Shown here piece by piece: positions 8,468 to 15,323 of a DNA stretch of 29,823 nucleotides. The number at the start of each line of letters is the position of its first letter. Position 1 is the stretch's first letter. The notes under the pieces are model-generated. The model saw nothing but the letters and a program-made list of their open reading frames with translations, ran no database searches and was not told where the DNA came from. Position numbers and translations under genes: made by a program. Origin of the DNA: a virus; the IMG/VR virus record IMGVR_UViG_3300009503_000090, positions 1 to 29,823 of that record; one strand, written 5' to 3'.

Positions 8468-10393
8468 ATGAGAGAATTTTTAAATTCAGGTCAAGTCGGT
8501 AATATCGAATTGAATGAACAAAAAAGAATCCGTTCTTTAGTTGTTGAACGCTGGGACAAACTTGGCTTCACTGAAGGATTGGAAGGCCAAATGAAAGAAA
8601 ATATGGCCACGCTTTATGAAAATGAAGCAAAAAGTTTGCTTAAAGAATCTACAAATGCAGATAGTTCTGGATCATTTGAAACAGTGGTTTTCCCAATTAT
8701 CCGAAGAGTATTCTCTAAATTATTGGCTAATGATATTGTATCAGTACAAGCAATGAACTTGCCTATTGGTCGTTTATTCTTTATTTTGCCAGTAACTTCA
8801 GAACGTCAATGGACTAATGAGACTTATTCAGCTGATGTTCCAGGCGGTGTGGCTCAAAGTGGATCACATGCTGGATTAATGGGCTATGATCGAATTAATC
8901 GAAATCAAAATAGCGCATATCCTAATACTACTCCCACTGATACAAATCGTTATTATTTGCCAGACGCAGTTATTCCCAATGTGGGAACTGTAAATGCTCC
9001 ACAAGTAACACAATACATGCAAAAAAGTTTATATGATCTGTTCTACAATGACTTTTTGTTTGATCAATCAAAGGGTAAGATTAATATTCGTGTAGCTGCT
9101 ACGGCTGATCCTGTAATAATGAACGGTCCTACTGGTTATAGTAATACTGATCAAAATAATGGAGACATTCAATTTGCTCCCATAAGTGGCGTATATCCCC
9201 CTTCTCCTATTGATGGTACTGTAAGAGCAATTATTTTGAAAGTATCTGGATTTAGTTCATTCAATGCTGGTTTATTAACAGGTCCTGATGGTAATGAAAT
9301 GGATAGTGAAAGTTTCTTAGCATCTTTGAAAGTTCTTAATAATGTAGCTTTTACTGATCCTAATAATAAAGGTTATGCTACTTTTGCTCAATACAGTTCT
9401 TTGCCTTTCCGTTTAGTAACTCAAAAATATGGTCATGCAATTGTAGATACCACAAGTCCTGCTGATGGACAAGGAAATTTATATCTTGAAGTTGATTTAA
9501 GTGTACCTAATGCTTCGGCTGATAATAAAACTATAGATGGTTTTATTGGAGTAGATCCTACTACGGTATTTAATGCATCTACATCAAGTGGAGTAACTTC
9601 TTTCTTGGTAAGCTGGGCACAATATGATTCTTTGGAATTGGAAACTGAAATTGGAGAAGTTTCTTTCAAATTAGATTCTGTTACAGTATCTGTTGAAGAA
9701 AGAAAACTTAGAGCTACATGGTCTCCTGAATTAGCTCAAGACGTTGCTGCTTTCCATAGCATTGACGCTGAAGCTGAATTAACCGCTATTTTGTCAGAAC
9801 AAATTGCTGCTGAAATTGACCGTGAAATATTACGTGACTTACGTAAAGCTGCTCCTTGGCAAGCTCGTTGGGATTTTAATGGATGGAGACGTATGAGTGC
9901 TTTCTCGACCAACTATACTCAAAAAGACTGGAATCAAGAATTGATGACTAAAGTCAATCAGATAAGTGCACAAATAAATAAAGCAACTTTACGTGGTGGT
10001 GCTAACTTTATTGTTGTAAGTTCTGAGGTTAGTGCTGTATTTGACAACTTGGAATATTTCCACGTAACTGATGCAAGTGCTGAAAGTGATCAATACAACA
10101 TGGGTATTGAAAAAATTGGAACATTAAGTGGACGTTATCAAGTTTATCGTGATCCATATTCACCTGCATGGTCTGTTATCATAGGGCATAAGGGAAAGAG
10201 CTTATTGGATACTGGATACATCTATGCTCCATATGTGCCAATGCAACTTACCCCAACTATGTACAACCCATTTAACTTTGCACCTGTTAAGGGTATATTA
10301 ACCCGATATGCTAAGAAACTGGTAAATAACCGTTATTATGGACATATTCGTGTAGATGGTTTGGTTACTTGGAACATTAACGAATTGCGTTAA
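8468..10393 (+). CDS. Major capsid protein (T4 gp23-like)
   Basis: A 641-aa HK97-fold shell protein. The strongest match is the segment ERKLRATWSPELAQDVAAFH, then AEAELTAILSEQIAAEIDRE, which aligns by eye with T4 gp23. The C-terminus TLSGRYQVYRDPY, LLDTGYIYAPYVP and NPFNFAPVKGILTRYAKK is also gp23-like. About 120 residues more than T4 gp23 lie in the middle (about 130-400), probably an inserted surface domain. A likely maturation site is L58-K-E60, before STNADSSG, matching the T4-type [LI]xE rule and the depth of the T4 cut (E65). Codons are GC-richer than in its neighbours, as expected for the most expressed gene. A terminator follows 26 bp downstream. Confidence 0.95.
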   Translation: MREFLNSGQVGNIELNEQKRIRSLVVERWDKLGFTEGLEGQMKENMATLYENEAKSLLKESTNADSSGSFETVVFPIIRRVFSKLLANDIVSVQAMNLPIGRLFFILPVTSERQWTNETYSADVPGGVAQSGSHAGLMGYDRINRNQNSAYPNTTPTDTNRYYLPDAVIPNVGTVNAPQVTQYMQKSLYDLFYNDFLFDQSKGKINIRVAATADPVIMNGPTGYSNTDQNNGDIQFAPISGVYPPSPIDGTVRAIILKVSGFSSFNAGLLTGPDGNEMDSESFLASLKVLNNVAFTDPNNKGYATFAQYSSLPFRLVTQKYGHAIVDTTSPADGQGNLYLEVDLSVPNASADNKTIDGFIGVDPTTVFNASTSSGVTSFLVSWAQYDSLELETEIGEVSFKLDSVTVSVEERKLRATWSPELAQDVAAFHSIDAEAELTAILSEQIAAEIDREILRDLRKAAPWQARWDFNGWRRMSAFSTNYTQKDWNQELMTKVNQISAQINKATLRGGANFIVVSSEVSAVFDNLEYFHVTDASAESDQYNMGIEKIGTLSGRYQVYRDPYSPAWSVIIGHKGKSLLDTGYIYAPYVPMQLTPTMYNPFNFAPVKGILTRYAKKLVNNRYYGHIRVDGLVTWNINELR

Positions 10394-10418
10394 GCATTTA
10401 GATAGTTAATAAATATAG

Positions 10419-10450
10419 AAAAAGGACTGATAAATTCAGTCCTTTTTTTT
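10419..10450 (+). terminator. Terminator after the capsid gene, possibly bidirectional
   Basis: A perfect 10-bp stem, AAAGGACTGA (10421-10430) pairing with TCAGTCCTTT (10436-10445), with loop TAAAT and eight T residues on the + side. The A-run on the left gives a shorter T-run on the - strand, so it may also end the convergent homing endonuclease transcript. Confidence 0.92.
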
Positions 10451-10509
10451 GTTTATAATGTTAATAAAGAAATAGTATATGATTTTTATATTTATTGGAT
10501 ATTTGAATA

Positions 10510-12186
10510 CTAAATTTTCATTTCATATTTAAATAATCCGCAATCCCAAATTCGATCATATCCTAGAATTTTTACCATTTCTGTTTCCGTTAAATTGATG
10601 TCTAAATTATATTTTTTAGCTAAAACTTGTTTTCTAAACATAAATTTATGAAATCTTTTGTAGGGATCGATTTTATCATTATAATATCTATAATCTGGAG
10701 ATATTATTTTTGCAAGACTAAAACCAATTTTTGTATATAAATTATTGTCTTTATCTAATGTCCATCGTCTATCTGCAAAACTAACAATTTTTCTAACATT
10801 GTGATTTGTTATTAATTTTTTTATGAAACGGCTACATAACCCTGGAATTATATAATTATAATTTACGGCAAATCGTTTTAAATCCCATACATATTGTTTA
10901 TTATTTATTAAAGTAAAACCACTAGCACCTACTAATTCATTATTATAAAAAGCTCCTATATAAACTGTAGAACTACATTCACCTTGTAAATGATATTTAT
11001 TCATAAATGTTTTAAATTCAATACCATTAATTTCTTTTATAATACATTTTCTAGCGCCTATTTTAATTTTTTTGTCTAAATCTATATGTAATATATATTT
11101 TAGTTTTTCAAATATTAATTGTTTATTATTAATAAATTCATCTTCAAAAATGTGTATTAATGAATAACCAGCTTCATTAGCTGCTAATGTTTTATCTATA
11201 TGATAATTTTTATTTTTTTTACCAAACCATTCAGTGTGCCACTTATTACCATTATATTCAATAGCTAATTTTTTATCTTCTATAAGAATATCTAATTCTT
11301 TACCATTTAATATTGTTCTATCTCCAGAAATTACTTCTATACCATTTAATTCTAAGAAATTTCTTATTTCTTTTTCAGCTAATGAAACATTCGCATACAT
11401 AATATTGTTAGCGTTATTTGCTTTCATATTATCACTTAATTTAGTAAATAATGTATTTGATATATTCTTATAACCGTATTTTTCTTTATATTCAATAAGT
11501 GTTATATTATGCACCGATAAATGTCTCCAATCAATACGTTTTAATTTTTTACCACATATTTCGCATTTGATCCACTCATTTTCATTTTTTTCAAAATCTT
11601 GAATTGCTTTATCTTTTTTAAAAAATTCTATTTCTTCTGGAAACTCTTTTAAATAATCTTCTATTGAAATGTTATGATATTTTAAAAGATGAGATTTATA
11701 AGCTCCTGATTTATTATCAATATCAATTGTTGACCAATTACAATATTTACATTTTTTTGTTTTTTTCATTTCTTTTTTAACTTCCACAATATCATAAAAT
11801 TGTTCATGCCAATATGAGCCATTTAACGCATAATAAGCCCGTCTTTTGAAGCTACTTGGTATTTCCATATCTGGATTCAGTTTTAATAAATAAGCCGTTA
11901 GAGAGCCACTAATATTGGCATAATCATTAAATATTTTTTTAGTTTCTTTATGAATTGCTATATAATTTTTACCATCATCATATTTCTTTATATCTGGAAG
12001 TTTACCATTACCAACAATTGTTTTTCTTTTTACTGTAATTCCATTTTCTTGTAATATTTGTTTAATTTTCTTATGTCCCAAATGAAATATTTCTCCTATT
12101 TTATGAGTTGATATATTATCAATTTGATATAATTTAATTATATTATTAATTTCTTCTTCAGTTATTTTTTTTGTTTTATTCATCAT
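10510..12186 (-). CDS. Homing endonuclease, Vsr-like (EDxHD-type), with zinc fingers and GNAT-like C-terminus
   Basis: A 558-aa free-standing selfish endonuclease, inserted convergently behind the capsid gene. Domains in order: an N-terminal helix-turn-helix (about 8-55, STHKIGEIFHLGHKKIKQIL); a first C2H2-like finger C146/C149/H166/H171; a second finger C208/C211/H222/H226; a Vsr/PD-(D/E)xK-type nuclease core at about 270-350 (KELDILIEDKKLAIEYNGNK with D299 and E310, then WHTEW with H317); and a C-terminal domain (375-558) with an acetyltransferase-like strand pattern (VYIGAFYNNELVGASGFTL) ending in LGYDRIWDCGLFKYEM, which recurs in phage Vsr-like homing nucleases. It has its own host-type promoter (12209-12240). 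The capsid gene beside it is intact, so the element is intergenic. The start is the first of two adjacent Met codons. Confidence 0.85.
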   Translation of the reverse strand: MMNKTKKITEEEINNIIKLYQIDNISTHKIGEIFHLGHKKIKQILQENGITVKRKTIVGNGKLPDIKKYDDGKNYIAIHKETKKIFNDYANISGSLTAYLLKLNPDMEIPSSFKRRAYYALNGSYWHEQFYDIVEVKKEMKKTKKCKYCNWSTIDIDNKSGAYKSHLLKYHNISIEDYLKEFPEEIEFFKKDKAIQDFEKNENEWIKCEICGKKLKRIDWRHLSVHNITLIEYKEKYGYKNISNTLFTKLSDNMKANNANNIMYANVSLAEKEIRNFLELNGIEVISGDRTILNGKELDILIEDKKLAIEYNGNKWHTEWFGKKNKNYHIDKTLAANEAGYSLIHIFEDEFINNKQLIFEKLKYILHIDLDKKIKIGARKCIIKEINGIEFKTFMNKYHLQGECSSTVYIGAFYNNELVGASGFTLINNKQYVWDLKRFAVNYNYIIPGLCSRFIKKLITNHNVRKIVSFADRRWTLDKDNNLYTKIGFSLAKIISPDYRYYNDKIDPYKRFHKFMFRKQVLAKKYNLDINLTETEMVKILGYDRIWDCGLFKYEMKI

Positions 12187-12208
12187 AATTAAGTTTATAA
12201 TTATTTTA

Positions 12209-12240
12209 CAAATATAACGCTTTTATTTTATAATACCAAA
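12209..12240 (-). promoter_or_regulatory. Bacteroidetes-type promoter of the homing endonuclease
   Basis: Read on the - strand: TTTG (12240-12237), a 20-nt spacer, then TATATTTG (12216-12209). This matches the Bacteroidetes housekeeping consensus TTTG/TAnnTTTG. It starts 23 nt before the first Met codon and is divergent from the promoter at 12278. Confidence 0.7.
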
Positions 12241-12277
12241 TTTATAATATTAATATTCTATAAAAATATTTAAATAA

Positions 12278-12320
12278 TTTGTTTTATAAAAAAAAGTTAG
12301 TATATATATAATATAAAATA
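12278..12320 (+). promoter_or_regulatory. Promoter of the 80-aa gene, shared with the promoter at 4670
   Basis: TTTG at 12278-12281, a 19-nt spacer, then TATATATAATATAAAATA (12301 on). The layout is the same as at 4670-4712, including the 11-nt gap between the two identical blocks. The ATG lies 10 nt past the element. Confidence 0.6.
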
Positions 12321-12330
12321 AAATATAATT

Positions 12331-12573
12331 ATGGAAAATCCACTAGAAAATACAATTGTAATTGTATCCTGTCCATTATCAATGGATAAAAATAAGGTTT
12401 TTAAATTATTACAAGATGATAAAGAATTAGTTGATGCTATAAATTCTTATTCAAAATATATTAAGATAAATGATGATATAGAGACATTTAATAATATTAG
12501 TAATATTATTATAACAGAAAATGGTTATAATATAGCTGTTTATGGCGAAGACATAAAAGGCGTTATAAAATAA
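12331..12573 (+). CDS. Unknown 80-aa protein
   Basis: A solo + strand gene between the homing endonuclease and the kinase-like gene, both on the - strand. The protein is small and acidic, probably an alpha/beta fold: a strand (NTIVIVSCPLS), a helix (NKVFKLLQDDKELVDAINSY), then strands toward the C-terminus (ISNIIITENGYNIAVYGE). I recognise no family. It has its own promoter, the near twin of that before the 145-aa gene at 4722, and a hairpin immediately downstream. The length, the lone orientation and the promoter type fit a small early or accessory phage protein, but nothing in the sequence gives its target. Confidence 0.7.
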   Translation: MENPLENTIVIVSCPLSMDKNKVFKLLQDDKELVDAINSYSKYIKINDDIETFNNISNIIITENGYNIAVYGEDIKGVIK

Positions 12574-12576
12574 AAA

Positions 12577-12612
12577 AAATACTCACAGGTAGCGAATCTG
12601 ATGAGTATTTTA
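12577..12612 (-). terminator. Hairpin terminator at a convergent junction
   Basis: AAAATACTCA (12577-12586) pairs with TGAGTATTTT (12602-12611) around a 15-nt loop. On the - strand the stem runs into an eight-T tract, giving a strong end for the kinase/phoH transcript. On the + strand it lies 4 bp after the 80-aa gene and may also act there, with a weaker T-run. Confidence 0.75.
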
Positions 12613-12669
12613 AAATAGCCATAGCTATAACAGTCCTAATTGAACTTTTAATTTACCGTATATTTATAA

Positions 12670-13314
12670 TTATTTTCTAGCGTAATAATCTGTAAAAACG
12701 CCATTCGTTAAGCCATAATCAATAAGAACAACCATATCAATGCCTTCTCGTTTAACTATTCCATAGGAATTTAATCTTGTAACATCTCCTATTGGCATAT
12801 CATAATCGCCTATTAATGAGGTTAAATCATATAGCCACTCATTGTTATCCATCATTTCTTTTGTTTTTGGCTCAATATACATGTTTGGAGTATTATATTT
12901 TTTAAACATATTATTTAAATATGGAAATAATAAATTAAAATCAAATCCCACTATTTTTTTGAATTGAGAAGGTGAACATCTCTGTGCCAATTCCATTTCA
13001 ACAAACATGCCATTTTCATCTGAATCAAAGCATTTAGCTACTATGGGATAATGATCCTGAAGATAATATTCAGATTCAACATTATTTTGTGCAATTCCTT
13101 TTTGATTTTTTGCCAATTTAAGTACTTTTTCATTATCAATTTTATAAACAATTCTAGCACTTCCAGACGATATTCTTTGCAAATGCTCTTCGCAATACTT
13201 GATTCTACCAGAAAATGATTTTATTGATTTAAATGTTTCCATATTAAAAGACTGTGGATATGGCATTTCTTTTAACATATATTTTATTTGTTCTTCTGTT
13301 ACTAAAATTTTCAT
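12670..13314 (-). CDS. Minimal protein kinase-like protein
   Basis: A 214-aa protein with the catalytic landmarks of the kinase fold in correct order: a short glycine loop GSARIVYKI (51-59), the nucleotide-anchoring Lys in KVLKLAK (K66), a helix-C Glu (E80 or E82), a hinge-like FVEMELA (about 105-110), a catalytic-loop match DVTRLN (D177 and N182, spaced as in HRDLKxxN) and a DFG-like DYG (D199). The His/Arg before D177 is replaced (IGD). It is shorter than typical kinases, with a reduced C-lobe. The N-terminus MKILVTEEQIKYMLKEM is common to a group of hypothetical proteins of Bacteroidetes phages. It lies downstream of phoH with its own TATTTATATAAAA element. Kinase fold likely; substrate unknown, and activity is inference. 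Confidence 0.68.
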   Translation of the reverse strand: MKILVTEEQIKYMLKEMPYPQSFNMETFKSIKSFSGRIKYCEEHLQRISSGSARIVYKIDNEKVLKLAKNQKGIAQNNVESEYYLQDHYPIVAKCFDSDENGMFVEMELAQRCSPSQFKKIVGFDFNLLFPYLNNMFKKYNTPNMYIEPKTKEMMDNNEWLYDLTSLIGDYDMPIGDVTRLNSYGIVKREGIDMVVLIDYGLTNGVFTDYYARK

Positions 13315-13330
13315 ATATATATAATATTAT

Positions 13331-13343
13331 TTTTATATAAATA
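13331..13343 (-). promoter_or_regulatory. Putative late promoter element of the kinase-like gene
   Basis: TATTTATATAAAA on the - strand ends 16 nt before the ATG at 13314. It falls in the 46-bp gap between phoH and this gene and matches the recurrent element. Confidence 0.5.
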
Positions 13344-13360
13344 TTTTAAAAAAAATATTA

Positions 13361-14137
13361 TTATTCATTTTTTTCTAATCTATTCAATATAATATCTATT
13401 AATGGGTGTCTTATGCTTTTTGCATCTTTAAAATCTACAATTCCTATATTATCTATATCTTTCAATGAATTAATAACAGTTACTAAACCAGAATTTTTTT
13501 TGTTAACAACTTTATTATCAATTTGATTCGTATCACCCATAATTATCATTTTGCACCCATCTGATATTCTAGTTAATAATGTTTTCATTTGAGTAGAAGT
13601 GCTATTTTGCATTTCATCTGCTATAACTATACAGTTTTTTAAATTTACACCTCGTAAAAAACCTAATCCTAATATTTCTACAATATTATTTTTCATTAAC
13701 TCTTTTCTATATTCACTACCGATTAATTCATCCATAACCATATAAAAACTAAGCATATATGGATCTAATTTTTCTTGAAGTGTTCCAGGTAGTGATCCTA
13801 ATGTTTCTCCAGCTTCTACTGCTGGCTTTATAAGATATATTTTTCTATAACTATTATCTTTTTGTAGTAGTTCTAATGCTCTACTAACTGCAATATACGT
13901 TTTTCCAACTCCTGATTTTGCAGAACATAGTGTTATGTCATTTTCATTTATAGTCTTTAAAAATTCTTTTTGCTCAATATTTTTACATTTTAAATTTATT
14001 TTATAATTTGTGGCTTTATCAAAAATCATTGCATAATTAATTTGTCCCCCATATCTATTTTCATTATTATTCATTTTATTATTAATAAATTCTAAATCAT
14101 CATCACTCAATTCTTGAAAAATTTTTCTCTTTCCCAT
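13361..14137 (-). CDS. phoH: PhoH-like P-loop ATPase
   Basis: A 258-aa cytoplasmic ATPase of the PhoH family, common in large phages. Residues 53-65 (NIEQKEFLKTI) and the P-loop AKSGVGKTYIAVSRA (73-87) are followed by LIKPAVEAGETLGSLPGTLQ (102-121), LGFLRGVNLKN (158-168), Walker B CIVIADEMQN (169-178) and MGDTNQID (200-207), which is the standard PhoH order. The usual first Gly of the P-loop is Ala73, giving A-x4-GKT. The N-terminal 40 residues are variable. The in vivo role is unresolved: nucleic-acid-linked ATPase/helicase activity and phosphate-starvation links have both been proposed for the family. A TATAAATA box (14157-14164) precedes the gene and the kinase-like gene follows. Confidence 0.92.
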   Translation of the reverse strand: MGKRKIFQELSDDDLEFINNKMNNNENRYGGQINYAMIFDKATNYKINLKCKNIEQKEFLKTINENDITLCSAKSGVGKTYIAVSRALELLQKDNSYRKIYLIKPAVEAGETLGSLPGTLQEKLDPYMLSFYMVMDELIGSEYRKELMKNNIVEILGLGFLRGVNLKNCIVIADEMQNSTSTQMKTLLTRISDGCKMIIMGDTNQIDNKVVNKKNSGLVTVINSLKDIDNIGIVDFKDAKSIRHPLIDIILNRLEKNE

Positions 14138-14156
14138 AATTTTTATTTAATAATAT

Positions 14157-14164
14157 TATTTATA
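14157..14164 (-). promoter_or_regulatory. TATAAATA box upstream of phoH
   Basis: TATAAATA on the - strand, 19 nt before the phoH ATG and just past the terminator at 14179-14214. It matches the T4 late -10 octamer exactly, but in this AT-rich sequence chance is a real possibility. Confidence 0.35.
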
Positions 14165-14178
14165 GACTTTTATAAACG

Positions 14179-14214
14179 AAAAAAAGGTCGAAAAAACATT
14201 GTTTTTCAACCTTT
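14179..14214 (-). terminator. Terminator between the zinc-ribbon gene and phoH
   Basis: AAAGGT-C-GAAAAA pairs with TTTTTC-A-ACCTTT, a 12-bp stem with one mismatch and a loop around 14197-14201. On the - strand a seven-T run follows (14179-14185). The stem overlaps the stop codon of the candidate mini-ORF at 14206-14256. Confidence 0.8.
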
Positions 14215-14256
14215 AATTGTTAAGTTATTATATATACAGCTCTTTTTAATACGCAT
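14206..14256 (-). CDS. Candidate 16-aa mini-gene between a late-type promoter and a terminator
   Basis: A - strand ATG at 14256 opens a 16-codon frame (MRIKKSCIYNNLTIKG) whose TGA falls in the terminator stem. The ATG lies 13 nt after a perfect TATTTATATTAAA element (14270-14282), the spacing seen before real genes here. Promoter, start and terminator therefore bound a transcript of about 80 nt. It may be a micro-protein, a small RNA with incidental ATG, or the debris of a deleted gene. Nothing in the peptide identifies a function. Confidence 0.28.
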   Translation of the reverse strand: MRIKKSCIYNNLTIKG

Positions 14257-14269
14257 ATAGTTTGTCTAT

Positions 14270-14282
14270 TTTAATATAAATA
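14270..14282 (-). promoter_or_regulatory. Putative late promoter element in the intergenic gap before phoH
   Basis: TATTTATATTAAA on the - strand matches the recurrent element. It lies between the end of the zinc-ribbon gene and the terminator, with no gene other than the 16-codon frame to serve. Confidence 0.42.
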
Positions 14283-14333
14283 TCGGTGAATAATATAAAA
14301 TAACATAAAAAAAATTAAAATAAAATTAAAATA

Positions 14334-15104
14334 TTAATATATTTTATAACCGCATGATGGACAATACTTATATCCTTTTTTAATAACTTTTTTTCCACAT
14401 GATGGACAATATCTTTTCTCATTATTTAAATCATTAATATTAATAGGCTTTTCAGATATTGGTAAAATTTTATAAAATATAGTAAGAAAAGAATAATATT
14501 CAAAATTATAATTAACTTCATCAAATTTTTGTTCTGATTTCTCTCCTTTCTCAATAGTTCCAGTTTCTTTGAATGCTTTGTTAACATTAGCGTCACATGT
14601 TGTTGTCACATAATGTATACCTCCTGTCGTTTGTGTTATTGTTAAGTATGTTGGATAGTATGTTGGATAGTATGTTGGATAGTATGTTGGATAGTATGTA
14701 TTGGGCGTAATATTAATAGTGTCATTATAAAGATTATTATTAATTTTTTCTTTATAAAAATCTATTTGTACAGCACCATTATTTTTAATGGATTTATCAA
14801 CAATTGAATTATTGTCTTCTACTTTATATGTTGAAAATTGAAATTTATCTGGTGTATCCAAATATCGATCTAAAAATATTCTTTCTCCTGGTCTTAAAAC
14901 AATACCTCTTGATGAAATATTATATCCATTAAGAGTGATTTTTGCCATAACTTTTTCTTTTGTCGGATTAAATAATTCAATCTCAAAATTTTGTTTATCT
15001 TTTAAATAAACTTGATTGGATTGATTAATTTTAACTCTGCCTTTTCCAATTGTGATATATGCAACTGGATTCGAGTTGTTACAACTCACGTAATTTGTTT
15101 CCAT
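14334..15104 (-). CDS. Zinc-ribbon protein with beta N-domain and YPTY repeats
   Basis: A 256-aa protein in three parts. Residues about 14-115 form a beta-rich domain (VYLKDKQNFEIELFNPTKEK, then LRPGERIFLDRYLDTPDKF) that I recall as a conserved N-terminal domain in hypothetical proteins of large phages. A linker carries four tandem YYPT units (about 136-154). The C-terminus is a compact double Cys-pair zinc ribbon, CPSCGKKVIKKGYKYCPSCG. It has its own unit: a TATTTATATAAAA element about 108 nt upstream and a terminator downstream. The linker looks like repeat-generated spacer between two folded ends. Function unknown; a virion-associated or adaptor protein is plausible from the beta domain, but this is inference. 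Confidence 0.78.
   Translation of the reverse strand: METNYVSCNNSNPVAYITIGKGRVKINQSNQVYLKDKQNFEIELFNPTKEKVMAKITLNGYNISSRGIVLRPGERIFLDRYLDTPDKFQFSTYKVEDNNSIVDKSIKNNGAVQIDFYKEKINNNLYNDTINITPNTYYPTYYPTYYPTYYPTYLTITQTTGGIHYVTTTCDANVNKAFKETGTIEKGEKSEQKFDEVNYNFEYYSFLTIFYKILPISEKPININDLNNEKRYCPSCGKKVIKKGYKYCPSCGYKIY
14645..14700. repeat. 12-bp tandem repeat inside the zinc-ribbon gene
   Basis: AGTATGTTGGAT occurs four times in perfect tandem (14645-14692), followed by a partial fifth copy AGTATGTA. It is in frame and encodes the YPTY repeat. The identical copies suggest recent slippage expansion. Confidence 0.95.
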
Positions 15105-15212
15105 AAATAAAATTTTTTAATAATGATTATTAAAATTAACTATTTCTTTATATCAATATTATATAATATTAATATTCTAAAGCCATTTTGACTTGAAATA
15201 ATTAAAGTTTTA

Positions 15213-15225
15213 TTTTATATAAATA
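15213..15225 (-). promoter_or_regulatory. Putative late promoter element upstream of the zinc-ribbon gene
   Basis: TATTTATATAAAA on the - strand, 108 nt before the ATG at 15104, past the terminator of the upstream fibre-like gene. The leader is unusually long for this element and holds only a 5-codon frame. Confidence 0.4.
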
Positions 15226-15273
15226 TTAATTATTTGATATTGCATTATAAATATACTATTTTTATTTTATAAA

Positions 15274-15310
15274 ACAAAAAAATGCTTCATATATTATTAT
15301 AAAGCATTTA
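15274..15310 (-). terminator. Terminator after the 488-aa fibre-like gene
   Basis: AAATGCTT (15280-15287) pairs with AAGCATTT (15302-15309) with a 14-nt AT-rich loop. On the - strand the stem leads into a seven-T run. It separates the fibre-like gene from the zinc-ribbon gene. Confidence 0.8.
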
Positions 15311-15323
15311 TAATTTATATTAC

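Noticed and set aside
9433-9669. A - strand frame inside the capsid gene
   Set aside because: It is antisense to a conserved, highly expressed gene and lacks any start signal or family resemblance.
11234-11473. A + strand frame inside the homing endonuclease
   Set aside because: It overlaps the nuclease core on the other strand, has no promoter, and its hydrophobic composition is antisense-derived.
10510-12186. Gene considered as a transposase
   Set aside because: There are no terminal inverted repeats or target duplication, and the nuclease core and C-terminal domain match Vsr-like homing enzymes.
12615-12628. Small hairpin ATAGC-CATA-GCTAT after the convergent terminator
   Set aside because: The 5-bp stem has no T-run and lies next to a much better terminator.
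14157-14164. The T4 octamer TATAAATA considered as the general late promoter of this phage
   Set aside because: In the sense direction it is seen clearly at only two places (14157 and 28228), while TATTTATATWAAA recurs at consistent distances from start codons; in such AT-rich DNA isolated octamers are expected by chance.
14645-14700. Tandem repeats considered as a CRISPR array
   Set aside because: The units are 12 bp with no spacers and are in frame within a protein-coding gene.
15105-15212. The 108-nt leader of the zinc-ribbon gene as a riboswitch
   Set aside because: I see no paired helices of useful length or conserved aptamer motif, only AT-rich sequence.
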